Assembly (NCBI GenBank): GCA_017435385.1
Contig: JAFSFB010000004.1
Span: 1 to 64,000, forward strand
From: Clostridia bacterium
GTDB taxonomy: Bacteria > Bacillota > Clostridia > Oscillospirales > Acutalibacteraceae
DNA: 64,000 bases
Direction of reading: 5' to 3'
Below are positions 18,353 through 27,293 of the stretch, piece after piece. The notes below the pieces were generated by a model. It was given only the letters and a program-made list of their open reading frames with translations. It was not told the DNA's origin and ran no database searches. A program made the position numbers and the translations under genes. Each line of letters opens with the position of its first letter. The first letter of the stretch is position 1.

Positions 18353-19201
18353 ATGAAGATTATTGTCAGCGGAGCAAAAGGACAGCTCGGCTATGATGTT
18401 ATAAAACGGCTTGAAGCACTCGGCATTCAGGCAGTGGGCGTTGATCTGCCCGAGCTCGATATAACGGATGCGGATGCGGTCGGTGCATTTGTGAGCAGGG
18501 AGAAGCCTGACGGCTTCATTCACTGTGCGGCTTATACCGCCGTTGATGCCGCCGAAACCGAAAAGGAGCTCTGCTCCTCGGTCAATGAAAAGGGAACGCT
18601 CAATGTTGCAAGAGCATGTCAGAAAAATGCATGCAAGCTGATCTATATAAGCACGGATTATGTTTTCAGCGGAGAGGGCGAGGAGGAGTTTGAAACGGAT
18701 TCGCCCAAGGCTCCCTGCAATCATTACGGTGCTTCAAAGCTTGCGGGCGAAATTGCGGCGTCGGAAAACTGCGACAAGTGCTTCATTGTCCGTATTTCAT
18801 GGGTTTTCGGAGTCAACGGCAAAAACTTTGTCAGAACGATGCTCCGTCTTTCGGAAACGAAAGATGAGCTCACCGTTGTCTGCGATCAGGTCGGTTCTCC
18901 GACCTATACCGAGGACCTTGCCGTTCTTCTCTGCGATATGATAAAAACCGAAAAGTACGGAGTCTATCACGCAACGAACGAGGGGCTTTGCACATGGGCG
19001 GAGTTTGCGGCGGAGATCATGAGGCTTGCGGGAAGAAAAACAAAGATAATTCCCGTTGCAAGCTCGGAATATAAAACCGTTGCGGTCAGACCTCTGAACT
19101 CGAGAATGTCGAAGAAGTCGCTTGACGAAAACGGATTTTCAAGGCTTCCTGCGTGGCAGGATGCTTTGGAGAGGTATCTCGGAATATTAAACGAATGTTA
19201 A
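18353..19201 (+). CDS. rfbD: dTDP-4-dehydrorhamnose reductase (RmlD-type SDR)
   Basis: The ATG at 18353 follows CAGGTGATG and starts directly at the Rossmann motif KIIVSGAKGQLGYDV; an upstream extension to 18272 is not conserved-looking. At 282 aa it has the normal length. Other motifs are LDITDADAV, HCAAYTAVDAAE, the catalytic Y-x-x-x-K as YGASKLAGE, ISTDYVFSG and ISWVFG. It catalyses the last step of dTDP-L-rhamnose synthesis for cell-surface polysaccharide. The other rml genes are not in the window. Confidence 0.92.
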   Translation: MKIIVSGAKGQLGYDVIKRLEALGIQAVGVDLPELDITDADAVGAFVSREKPDGFIHCAAYTAVDAAETEKELCSSVNEKGTLNVARACQKNACKLIYISTDYVFSGEGEEEFETDSPKAPCNHYGASKLAGEIAASENCDKCFIVRISWVFGVNGKNFVRTMLRLSETKDELTVVCDQVGSPTYTEDLAVLLCDMIKTEKYGVYHATNEGLCTWAEFAAEIMRLAGRKTKIIPVASSEYKTVAVRPLNSRMSKKSLDENGFSRLPAWQDALERYLGILNEC

Positions 19202-19275
19202 ATTTCTTATATTACTTGTAAAGACAGCGTGTTTATATTATAATAAACCGATAAATCATACTGACGGAGCAGCCG

Positions 19276-21471
19276 ATGGACGAAAACAGCAGAAAAGTTA
19301 ATAGCGGCGGCAAAAACGAAAAGCCTCTTGACAGCATCACGGACGGTTTCTATGATCTGACAGAGGTCTATTCGGATGCGCCCGAAAAGCCCGTGGCTGC
19401 AAAGAAAAAGCTTACCCGAGAGGAGGCTCTCAGGCTCAGGGATGAGAAACGCCGTGAGCTTGAGATGCAGGCTATCGTTGAGGATATCGAACGGAGATAT
19501 TCGATTCAGCTTGAGCAAGCGCAGAGCAACGCAGAGGAAAACGCTGAAAAAGCGGAAAAGCCTATGATTGATTTTGAAGCCGACACATCGGTTGTCAGCG
19601 AGGAGCTCGGCAGAATGGATGAGCTTATCTCCGCCGGCGTTGCCCAAGAGGTGAATGTCGGATATGCTCCCGAAGCTGAAGCTGTAAAAACAGAAGAAAA
19701 GAGCGAGAGGAAGCCGAAGAAAAAAACGGCTCCTGAAAAAGATGCTTCGTATGATGACGGCGGAATATACGGCTTTGTCTGCTTCCTCGGAGATTCCGTT
19801 CTGAAAATACTTCTTTGGCTGGTTTCTGTTGTTACGGGATTTTTCAAGATATGCCTTAAAACGCTCGGAAGGCTTTTCGATGCTCTGACGGTCAGGTCGA
19901 GAAGAAAGGCGAGGGAATATGCCCGCTCGACTCTCAGGGAGATAGTTTTCTTCCGAAGAGAGATCAGGTCCGCAGCCGCTTCTCTCAAAAAGGCGATCCG
20001 CAAGCCGAAAAGCCTGCCTGCGGTTCTGCTTCATTATTTCAGAAAGGCTCTGTCACTGCATAAACAGCTTCTGAAAACGGCGGGAAATATCGCCTTGCCT
20101 GTTCTTTCCGTGTTTGTTCTTATTCTGACTCTCGGGCATTGGAGCGGAGTGACCTTTGCTCTGGAGGTTTACTATAACGAAAAGAGCATCGGATATATTT
20201 CCGATGAATCGGTTTATATTGAAGCAAAGGATATCGTTAAGGACAGACTCTCGGGCGGCGGAATTTCCGACGGGCTTGCCGAAAGTCCGACAGCCTCTGC
20301 CAACCTCAGCGCAGATTATAAAATTGCGGTCGTTTCCGTTGAAGAGCTTAACGATGCTCAGGCGATTTCCGATAAAATGATCGAAAATTCCGTTGACAGT
20401 CTGACGAATGCCTGCGGAGTTTATATCGACGGAAGATTCATCTGCGCCGTCAAGAATGAAGCTGATGCGAAAACCGTTTTCTATAATATCCTCGAGCCGT
20501 ATGAAGCTCAGGCGGAAGAAGAGGGTTATGTTGTCGGCTTTGCCCAGAATATCGACTATGTTCAGGGCTTATATAAAGATGACGAAAGCATTATGTGGGA
20601 CGCTTCAAAGCTTGCCGAAAGGCTTGCAGAGCCTTCGGGGGATACTGTCATTCATTCTGCGAGCGAGGGCGATACGCTTTCATCGATCGCAGAAGAATAC
20701 GGAGTCGGCGAGGATGAGCTTAAAGCACTCAATCCCGATTATGATTTTGAAAACATCGCAGAGGGTGACAGCATAACGGTCAGGAGCTCGTTCAGCTCGG
20801 TCAATATCAAGAAAACGGTCACAACCTCCGAGATCAGAGAAATCAAATATGATACAGTCAAGAAAAAGGATTCTTCAAAATACAGCAGCTATAAGCGGGT
20901 TGAGCAGAAGGGTGTCAACGGCAGCGAAAGAGTCATAAAAACAAAGATTTACATTGACGGAGAGCTTACCGACACAAAGTATGACTATGAAACCCTTGTT
21001 GAACCCGTCGATGAGATCGTGACGGTCGGCACGAAAACCTATTACGACGGCGTATATGTCGGCAATCCCTCGGATTCAGGCTTCCTTTGGCCTGCACCGA
21101 GCTGTCATTATGTCAGCTCGCCTTACGGCTGGAGAAGCAGCGGCTGGCATAACGGAATCGACCTTGTCAAATCGGGCGGCGGTGCAAACGGAACTCCCGT
21201 TATTGCTTCGAGAAGCGGTACGGTCGAGGTCGTTCAGCGAAGCAATTCGGGCTACGGTAACATGGTTCTCATCAATCACGGCGACGGCTATAAGACCAGA
21301 TATGCCCATATGATAAGCGGCTCGATAACCGTCAGAACGGGCGATTATGTCGAAGCGGGAAGAACCATCGGCAGAGTCGGCTCAACGGGCAACTCAACGG
21401 GTCCGCACCTTCATTTTGAGGTTATCTATAAGGGCGAAACGCAGAATCCGAAGTATTATATCTATAATTAA
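19276..21471 (+). CDS. Membrane-anchored LysM/G5/M23 peptidoglycan endopeptidase
   Basis: A 731-aa cell-wall enzyme. Residues 1-165 are highly charged and probably cytoplasmic, with no signal peptide. Membrane segments lie near 170-195 and 275-300. An extracytoplasmic part follows: a LysM at about 455-500 (VIHSASEGDTLSSIAEEYGV), a G5 domain at about 510-585, and the M23 peptidase at about 605-731 with HNGIDL (zinc His and Asp) and HLHFEV (H-x-H). All zinc ligands are present, so it should cleave peptide cross-links in peptidoglycan. The long charged N-terminal extension is odd for the family and might recruit a cytoplasmic partner. Confidence 0.9.
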   Translation: MDENSRKVNSGGKNEKPLDSITDGFYDLTEVYSDAPEKPVAAKKKLTREEALRLRDEKRRELEMQAIVEDIERRYSIQLEQAQSNAEENAEKAEKPMIDFEADTSVVSEELGRMDELISAGVAQEVNVGYAPEAEAVKTEEKSERKPKKKTAPEKDASYDDGGIYGFVCFLGDSVLKILLWLVSVVTGFFKICLKTLGRLFDALTVRSRRKAREYARSTLREIVFFRREIRSAAASLKKAIRKPKSLPAVLLHYFRKALSLHKQLLKTAGNIALPVLSVFVLILTLGHWSGVTFALEVYYNEKSIGYISDESVYIEAKDIVKDRLSGGGISDGLAESPTASANLSADYKIAVVSVEELNDAQAISDKMIENSVDSLTNACGVYIDGRFICAVKNEADAKTVFYNILEPYEAQAEEEGYVVGFAQNIDYVQGLYKDDESIMWDASKLAERLAEPSGDTVIHSASEGDTLSSIAEEYGVGEDELKALNPDYDFENIAEGDSITVRSSFSSVNIKKTVTTSEIREIKYDTVKKKDSSKYSSYKRVEQKGVNGSERVIKTKIYIDGELTDTKYDYETLVEPVDEIVTVGTKTYYDGVYVGNPSDSGFLWPAPSCHYVSSPYGWRSSGWHNGIDLVKSGGGANGTPVIASRSGTVEVVQRSNSGYGNMVLINHGDGYKTRYAHMISGSITVRTGDYVEAGRTIGRVGSTGNSTGPHLHFEVIYKGETQNPKYYIYN

Positions 21472-21474
21472 CGG

Positions 21475-21519
21475 AAAACTGCCTTGCGATGAATTTTTAC
21501 CGCAGGGCAGTTTTTTATT
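21475..21519 (+). terminator. Rho-independent terminator after the M23 gene
   Basis: AAACTGCC and GGCAGTTT arms with a further imperfect inner pairing (TTGCG/CGCAG) are followed by a T-rich run. Confidence 0.85.
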
Positions 21520-21546
21520 TTGTGAAAAATTAACAATAAAAAAATG

Positions 21547-21575
21547 TTGACAAACTTGTTTGACGGTGTTATTCT
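21547..21575 (+). promoter_or_regulatory. Promoter of the T-box leader
   Basis: TTGACA and TATTCT separated by 17 bases, placing the start of transcription a few bases before Stem I of the T-box. Confidence 0.7.
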
Positions 21576-21582
21576 ATTACCA

Positions 21583-21860
21583 TATTGAAAAGCGATGACG
21601 AAGAAGGCTGAGTTGCAGAGCTTTCAGAGAGACGGCGTTTGGTGCGAGCCGTCAGCGAAGCAGTTCAATGGCTATCCCTTCCGAGCCGAAGCTCCGAAAG
21701 TCCCTTCGGGCAAGTAGACAGCTTCCGTAGACGCTGCGTTAAGGCGTGGGGCTTGATTGAGCCTGATGAGCGGCGCTTTATGCGCAATTTGAGTGGTACC
21801 GCGGGTTAGATTTTTACTCGTCTCAAAGCAGAGTCAAATCTGTTTTGGGGCGTTTTTTTA
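21583..21860 (+). promoter_or_regulatory. T-box riboswitch (tRNA-sensing leader)
   Basis: The leader has the T-box hallmarks in order. A Stem I base AGCG/CGCT carries the K-turn bases ATGA and TAGA. The AG-bulge string AGAGAG and distal-loop string GGTGCGAG follow. The conserved T-box GTGGTACCGCGGGTTA lies at about 21793-21808, and a terminator with arms CGTCTCAAAG/TTTTGGGGCG plus seven T at 21818-21858. Uncharged tRNA should favour the antiterminator and switch on the downstream gene. The specifier codon could not be fixed by eye. UUC (21664-21666, Phe) and UGG (21669-21671, Trp) lie at the expected place, both aromatic; GCU is another option. Confidence 0.9.
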
Positions 21861-21904
21861 TTGCCCCAAGGCAGCAAATCAGAATCATCGTGAAAGGAGA
21901 ATGA

Positions 21905-24235
21905 ATGATGATAACTTTTGGTCAAGGTTCAGTTGAAAACAAAATCATGGAGGTTGCTCAGCGAATTATTGCGCTCCGACTCGATATGGGGCTTTCGCAG
22001 AGAGAAATGGCTGAGAAAATCGGTCTTAGCGAAGAAGAATACTGCTTCTATGAATCGGGCAGCAGAGATTTCAGCTTCACATTTATCTATAACCTTGCTC
22101 AGGTTTGCGGCGTTGAAATTACGGATATCATGGAGGGCAGCAGCCCCAGCCTGACGGAATATACCGTCACGAGAAAAGGCGAGGGTATGCCCATAACGAG
22201 AAGAGAGGGCTTCGTATATAACCGCCTTGCTCCCTTCTTCAAGAATAAAATCGCAGAGCCCTTCAGAGTCATTATCCCTTATTCGGAAGAGGCTCTTAAT
22301 CCTCCCTACCATTGCGTAAGCCATGAAGGTCAGGAGATCAATATCGTTATCAGAGGCACTCTGAAAATGATTATCGGCGACAGAACCGAAACCCTCAACG
22401 AGGGCGACTGCATCTATTTCGATTCGTCCGTTCCTCATAATGAGATCGCTGTCGGCGGAACGGAATGCGAATTCTACGCAATCGTTATTTCTCCCGACGG
22501 CTCGACCGAAATGAGCGATTATGTCGAGGAGATCAAAACCGCAAGCACAACGAATGTTGACCTTGCCAATCTTCAGAATCCCGTTTATTCAAAGTTCATC
22601 GAAACAACTCTTGACGAGGAAGGCGTTCTCAACGGCATCACCTTCAAGGATGACGACAAGTTCAATTTTGCGTTTGATGTTGTTGACGAGCTTGCCAAGA
22701 AGTCACCCGACAAGACTGCGATGCTCCATGTTGACAGAGACGGCGTTGAAAGACGCTTCACCTTCAGCGATATGAGCAGACATTCTTCAATGACGGCGAA
22801 CTATTTCAAGTCGCTCGGCATCAAGAAGGGCGATAAGGTTATGCTTGTCCTCAAGCGTCACTATCAGTTCTGGTTCTCGATTCTTGCTCTTCATAAGATA
22901 GGTGCAATCGTTGTTCCCGCAACGAATCAGCTCGTTGAGCATGATTTTGAATACCGCTTCAATGCAGGTAAGATCAGCGCAATCGTCTGCACCGCTGACG
23001 GAGATGTTGCGCATCAGGTTGAGCTTGCTGCGGCAAAATGCCCCGTTCTTAAAACAAAGATCATTGCTCACGGCGAGCGTGAGGGCTGGCTCAGCTTCGA
23101 TAAGGAATACTGCAACTTCAGCGATGTATTTGAAAGACCTTCTCCCGAGGAAGGCGCATTCGGATATGATCCCATGCTCATGTTCTTCACTTCGGGAACA
23201 ACGGGCTATCCCAAGATCGCTCTTCATACCCACAGATATCCTCTCGGTCATTTCATAACCGCAAAATACTGGCACAATGTTGATCCCAACGGACTTCACT
23301 TCACGATCTCCGACACGGGCTGGGGTAAGGCACTCTGGGGTAAGCTTTACGGTCAGTGGCTCTGCGAAGCAGGCGTTTTCACCTATGACTTTGACAGATT
23401 CGTTGCCGACGATATACTCAAGATGATCGGCAAGCATAAGATAACGACCTTCTGCGCACCTCCCACGATGTACCGCTTCTTCATTAAAGAAGATCTTTCA
23501 AACTATGACCTGAGCTCGATAAAATATGCAACAACTGCAGGCGAGGCACTCAATCCCGAGGTTTTCCAGCAGTTCCTCAAGGCAACGGGTATCAGACTCA
23601 TGGAGGGCTTCGGTCAGACCGAAACGACCCTTGCTCTTGCAAACTTCGTCGGCACTTCAATCAAGGTCGGCTCAATGGGCAAGCCCAGTCCGCTGTTTGA
23701 TGTTGATATCATCACCTCCGAGGGCAAGCCTGCCAAGGTCGGTGAGGTCGGTGAAATCGTTGTCAGAACCGATGCGGGTTCACCCTGCGGTCTGTTCATG
23801 GAATATTATCTTGACGAAGAAAAGACCAAGGAAGCATGGCACGACAATATCTATCATACGGGCGACACCGCATGGAGAGATGAAGACGGCTTCTTCTGGT
23901 ATGTTGGTCGAGTTGACGATGTCATCAAGTCATCGGGCTACCGTATCGGACCGTTCGAGATCGAAAGCGTTATCATGGAGCTTCCCTATGTTCTTGAATG
24001 CGCCGTTTCAGCCGCACCCGATGAAATCAGAGGTCAGGTCGTCAAGGCTGATATCGTTCTCACAAAGGGAACCGAAAAGAGCGATGAACTCAAGAAAGAA
24101 ATCCAGACCTATGTCAAGGAGCATACCGCACCTTACAAATATCCCAGAATCGTTGAATTCAGAGATGAGCTTCCCAAAACGATCAGCGGCAAGATCCGCC
24201 GAGTTGAGCTCAGAGAGGCAAACAAGAATAAATAA
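21905..24235 (+). CDS. XRE-cupin-AMP-binding fusion: acyl-CoA synthetase with N-terminal regulator-like domains
   Basis: A 776-aa three-part protein. Residues 18-80 are an XRE helix-turn-helix (IIALRLDMGLSQREMAEKIGLSEEEYCFYE). Residues 125-195 are a cupin (HEGQEINIVIRGTLKMIIGD..EGDCIYFDSSVPH). From about 250 it is an ANL-superfamily ligase with the P-loop FFTSGTTGYPKIALHTH, EGFGQTETT, YHTGDTAWRDEDG, GRVDDVIKSSGYRIGP and the catalytic lysine in KTISGKIRR. It should activate a carboxylic acid as an adenylate and transfer it to CoA, in the style of medium-chain or aryl-CoA ligases. XRE-cupin modules normally regulate transcription, so the fusion is unusual. It lies directly under a T-box. Start ATG 21905 or 21908 after AAAGGAGA. 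Confidence 0.88.
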   Translation: MMITFGQGSVENKIMEVAQRIIALRLDMGLSQREMAEKIGLSEEEYCFYESGSRDFSFTFIYNLAQVCGVEITDIMEGSSPSLTEYTVTRKGEGMPITRREGFVYNRLAPFFKNKIAEPFRVIIPYSEEALNPPYHCVSHEGQEINIVIRGTLKMIIGDRTETLNEGDCIYFDSSVPHNEIAVGGTECEFYAIVISPDGSTEMSDYVEEIKTASTTNVDLANLQNPVYSKFIETTLDEEGVLNGITFKDDDKFNFAFDVVDELAKKSPDKTAMLHVDRDGVERRFTFSDMSRHSSMTANYFKSLGIKKGDKVMLVLKRHYQFWFSILALHKIGAIVVPATNQLVEHDFEYRFNAGKISAIVCTADGDVAHQVELAAAKCPVLKTKIIAHGEREGWLSFDKEYCNFSDVFERPSPEEGAFGYDPMLMFFTSGTTGYPKIALHTHRYPLGHFITAKYWHNVDPNGLHFTISDTGWGKALWGKLYGQWLCEAGVFTYDFDRFVADDILKMIGKHKITTFCAPPTMYRFFIKEDLSNYDLSSIKYATTAGEALNPEVFQQFLKATGIRLMEGFGQTETTLALANFVGTSIKVGSMGKPSPLFDVDIITSEGKPAKVGEVGEIVVRTDAGSPCGLFMEYYLDEEKTKEAWHDNIYHTGDTAWRDEDGFFWYVGRVDDVIKSSGYRIGPFEIESVIMELPYVLECAVSAAPDEIRGQVVKADIVLTKGTEKSDELKKEIQTYVKEHTAPYKYPRIVEFRDELPKTISGKIRRVELREANKNK

Positions 24236-24243
24236 AAACAGCG

Positions 24244-24275
24244 AAAGGCTTGCACGGTTCGTGCAAGCCTTTTTT
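24244..24275 (+). terminator. Rho-independent terminator after the ligase gene
   Basis: AGGCTTGCACG and CGTGCAAGCCT form an 11-bp stem with a three-base loop followed by six T. Confidence 0.9.
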
Positions 24276-24292
24276 AGTGAAAAGTGAATAGT

Positions 24293-24955
24293 TTAGATTT
24301 TAAGCTTGAAGGTTCTGCCGTCATAGTCAATCAGTCCGTCGTTTTTCATTCTGGCAAGCTCTTTTGACATTGCGCTGCGCTCAACGGAGAGATAATCCGC
24401 AAGCTCCTGACGGTTAAAGGGAATTGTGAAAATAATCGTTTTCTGCAGATTTGCCTGCTCGGAAAGATAGGAAATCAGCTTCTCCCTTGTAGTTCTTCTT
24501 GAAAGGTGAGTGATTTTGTTATTCAGCTCGCAATGCTTTGCCGCCATTGAGCAGAGAAGATTATCGGTCAGCATGCGGTGATTCATGCAGTCCTTGACGC
24601 ACGGAGCGGCAAGGCGGCGCATATCGAAAACAAGAATCTCCGAGTTTTCTTTTGCAACGATGTTGAATGGCATGGAGGTGTTTTTCGCAAAAGCATAGCT
24701 TTCGCCGAAGCATCTGCCGGGAGTGAACTCCGTGACGATCGATTTGTTTCCGAGAAAGTCGTTGCTCTCGAGATAAATTCTGCCTGTGAGAACAACGCCT
24801 GCCGAGTTTGCAAATTCACCTGCACGGCAGACCGTGTCGCCCTTGCGGAAGCTTTTGACCTCTGCGTTGAGGCAGGCGAGAACATCGGTCAGCTCGTTTT
24901 CGCTGATTCCGTCGAACAGTTCACACATTTTGAGAACGCTGAGATACTTGTGCAT
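24293..24955 (-). CDS. Crp/Fnr family transcriptional regulator
   Basis: A 220-aa regulator, start ATG 24955 behind AAGGATG. The N-terminal cNMP-binding-like jelly roll spans residues 10-120 (RKGDTVCRAGEFANSAGVVLTGRIYL, GRCFGESYAF). A long dimer helix follows, and a winged helix-turn-helix at about 165-220 with FNRQELADYLSVERSAMSKELARM. The Fnr-type N-terminal cysteine cluster is absent. This subgroup is common in Clostridia and often controls redox or hybrid-cluster protein genes. The target is not visible here; it converges with the T-box ligase and is followed by a minus-strand set ending in its own terminator. Confidence 0.9.
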   Translation of the reverse strand: MHKYLSVLKMCELFDGISENELTDVLACLNAEVKSFRKGDTVCRAGEFANSAGVVLTGRIYLESNDFLGNKSIVTEFTPGRCFGESYAFAKNTSMPFNIVAKENSEILVFDMRRLAAPCVKDCMNHRMLTDNLLCSMAAKHCELNNKITHLSRRTTREKLISYLSEQANLQKTIIFTIPFNRQELADYLSVERSAMSKELARMKNDGLIDYDGRTFKLKI

Positions 24956-25041
24956 ATTGTCACATCCTTGTTGCAATTAACACAATCATTATACATTATA
25001 AAAGCATAATTTGTCAATAAAAAGCTACTTCAACGACAGTC

Positions 25042-25070
25042 AAAAAGCCGCTTCATCCGAAGCGGCTTTT
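25042..25070 (-). terminator. Rho-independent terminator of the GH2/DUF3798 set
   Basis: AAAGCCGCTTC and GAAGCGGCTTT form an 11-bp stem with a four-base loop, flanked by A and T residues, just beyond the stop at 25081. Confidence 0.8.
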
Positions 25071-25080
25071 GTTGAGTCTG

Positions 25081-26271
25081 TTATCCTATTTTTTCAAAGG
25101 CGGGTCTGTAAACCGCAAAAACGTTGCTGTAGCCGCCGAAAAGCTTGACGGTGACCGCCTCATCGTTTGCAGCCGCATCGTTGATTCTCATGGTAACTCT
25201 GTCCGTGAGATTATCGGAGTCCGTTTTTTCTGCAAGCAGATCCATGGCAATATGAACCGCACTTTTCAGAAGAACCGTTTCAAGCTGATATGAGTAAAAG
25301 CCTGCTCTGAAGCCCTCGGGCATTTTTGCAATAACGCTGTTTTTGTAAGCTTCGATATCGTCTGTGCCAGAGGGGGCAGGAACCGAAAGAATATCACCGA
25401 GTCCGTTGAATGCGGTGGGGAATGAGGGACCTATATAGATATATCCGTTTTCCTGAGCAATTCCGATGAGCTCCTTCTGGATGAAATAGTCGGTTGAGAA
25501 AATTGCAACATCGGAGCCGCTGATTTTTTCAGCCTTCTTATATCTTGCGATGCTCTCTCTGATCTCCTTGACAACGGCTTGCGTTCCGCCCGAGGATATC
25601 GGGTCAAGTGAGTTGTGATAAATGAATTCAATGCCCTGCTTTTTGCATTCGGTGTTCAGAGCACTCTTGATTGTTGAAGCGAGAAGCGACTGGCTGTCAA
25701 CAACGGAGCTGCCGCTGATATGACGGTTAAAAGAGGTCATGACGAAATATTTTGCACCCTGCGACTTGGCACAGGCGGCAATATCCGCCGCTGCTTTGAC
25801 CCAGTCAACGCAGAGAACGGCATCGGCTTTTTCCGAAACATTTGCAACGGATGCCTCAGGCTCGATGCAGATGAGCTTCAGCTCGGGATTATATGTCTGA
25901 GCCTCAAGCATAGCCTCGTTTGTCAGTCGGACAGATTTGGAATAGACAATTGCCCCGAAGGCACTGTCCTGAGCGATCTGCCTTGTAACATTGATGAGGT
26001 TGTTTTTGTTCTCGATGAGTGAGCTCGAATTGTCGAATTCCTTGATTACGATCTTTTCGGGATATTCGGCGGCAAGCTTCTTTGCTGCGAGCTCTGCTTC
26101 GATGAACTGAGAGCCGGCGGGAACGAGAACGGCGATCTTCTTTTCAACATCGGGAATCGATTCCGAGGTCACGGGAACCGTTGTTTCGTTGTCGGGCTTT
26201 TCTTTTCCGCATGCCGCAAAGGAAAAAAGAAGAGCGGCGGCGAGAATAAGCGATAGTGTTTTTTTAAGCAT
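25081..26271 (-). CDS. DUF3798-like periplasmic-binding lipoprotein
   Basis: A 396-aa lipoprotein (lipobox FAACGK, Cys21; GGAGG before the ATG). The mature part looks like a type-1 periplasmic binding fold: KIAVLVPAGSQFIEAELAAKKL at the start, VDWVKAAADIAACAKSQGAKYFVMTSFNRH, and FSTDYFIQKELIGIAQENGYIYI. I believe it matches the DUF3798 family, whose ligand is not known. It is the last gene of a closely spaced minus-strand group with a WYL regulator, a GH2 hydrolase and another lipoprotein, so it may bind a saccharide or a signal related to them; this is inference. Confidence 0.7.
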   Translation of the reverse strand: MLKKTLSLILAAALLFSFAACGKEKPDNETTVPVTSESIPDVEKKIAVLVPAGSQFIEAELAAKKLAAEYPEKIVIKEFDNSSSLIENKNNLINVTRQIAQDSAFGAIVYSKSVRLTNEAMLEAQTYNPELKLICIEPEASVANVSEKADAVLCVDWVKAAADIAACAKSQGAKYFVMTSFNRHISGSSVVDSQSLLASTIKSALNTECKKQGIEFIYHNSLDPISSGGTQAVVKEIRESIARYKKAEKISGSDVAIFSTDYFIQKELIGIAQENGYIYIGPSFPTAFNGLGDILSVPAPSGTDDIEAYKNSVIAKMPEGFRAGFYSYQLETVLLKSAVHIAMDLLAEKTDSDNLTDRVTMRINDAAANDEAVTVKLFGGYSNVFAVYRPAFEKIG

Positions 26272-26288
26272 AGTATGCCTCCGGTCGG

Positions 26289-27281
26289 TTATTCGGATAA
26301 AATATTGTTTTTCAGTTTCTCCTTGAAATAATCTCTGATTTCGGCAGGGGCGATAATCTCAATTATATCCCCGAAGCAGAGGAGCCAGCCGATGAATCTT
26401 TCGTCAATAACTGCATATACCTTTGCGATCAGATATCCTTCCTCGTCGGCTTTTCTGAACTGCGAAGGAGTTCCGAAATAGTTTCTGACGAATTCGGCGT
26501 GCTCGCTTCTGATTTTCAGGAATACCCATTTTGCTGTTTTATGGCGGTTTTTTATCACCGTTTCCGAGAAGAAGCCCGTGGCATCCTCAATGCTGCCCGT
26601 GAATTCCTCTGCAGGTTCATCGAGGATCTCAACCTTTTTGATTCTGCAAAGGTGCATGCATTTTGCCTCGTTTTCTCCGCTCAAGGTAAAGACAAGAAGC
26701 GAGGTATATGCGCTGATCGCAATTTTAACGGGATTGACAATGACGGTTTCTTCTTTTTCGGGGAGATCAAAGCCATCACCGGGGTTGGTGACCGAAAAGG
26801 TGATTTCGGCTTTTTTCTTCTTATAGATAGCCTGCCTGAGCGACATGGTGTTTTCCCATGAGTTAGGCTCACGGGGGATTTCGACAGAAACTCTTTCCGT
26901 TGTGCTCATAAGCAGATCGTTTGTCGGAAGGCTCATGATTCTGCTGAGAGTTTTTTGGGCATTGCTCCTCTCGGCTTCGGTAAGCATTTCCGAGGAATAA
27001 ACCGCAGTCAGAAGAGCATCTGCGGAGGAGAGAGTATAATTTCTTACGAGATAGTAACCTTTTTTCGGTTTGGTAACATATATTACTTTATAGGGGGTGG
27101 TGTTGATGCACTTGATATCGGCGATAACATTACGCTTGGTCGTTTTGTAACCGTATTCTTCCAGATGACTGCAGATTTCTTCGGCGCTGAGAACGCTGGA
27201 TTCGTTGGAATAGACCTTGAGAATGTCCATGAGAACGAGCAGGCGGGCTCTTGCACTCTGGATTTCAGCCACGGAAATCAC
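26289..27281 (-). CDS. WYL-domain transcriptional regulator
   Basis: A 330-aa protein with an N-terminal helix-turn-helix (LLVLMDILKVYSNESSVLSAEEICSHLEEYGYKTTKRNVIADIKCI, about residues 14-58). A WYL domain follows at about 145-225 (KKKAEITFSV..VNPVKIAISAYTSLLVFTLS..RIKKVEIL), then a WCX-like C-terminus. WYL proteins sense ligands, often nucleic-acid or sugar-derived, and regulate nearby genes. It starts 13 bases after GH2 stops. The first GTG (27281) sits very near its AAGGA site; a second GTG at 27272 is an alternative. Confidence 0.85.
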   Translation of the reverse strand: MISVAEIQSARARLLVLMDILKVYSNESSVLSAEEICSHLEEYGYKTTKRNVIADIKCINTTPYKVIYVTKPKKGYYLVRNYTLSSADALLTAVYSSEMLTEAERSNAQKTLSRIMSLPTNDLLMSTTERVSVEIPREPNSWENTMSLRQAIYKKKKAEITFSVTNPGDGFDLPEKEETVIVNPVKIAISAYTSLLVFTLSGENEAKCMHLCRIKKVEILDEPAEEFTGSIEDATGFFSETVIKNRHKTAKWVFLKIRSEHAEFVRNYFGTPSQFRKADEEGYLIAKVYAVIDERFIGWLLCFGDIIEIIAPAEIRDYFKEKLKNNILSE

Positions 27282-27293
27282 CGTCCTTCAGGT

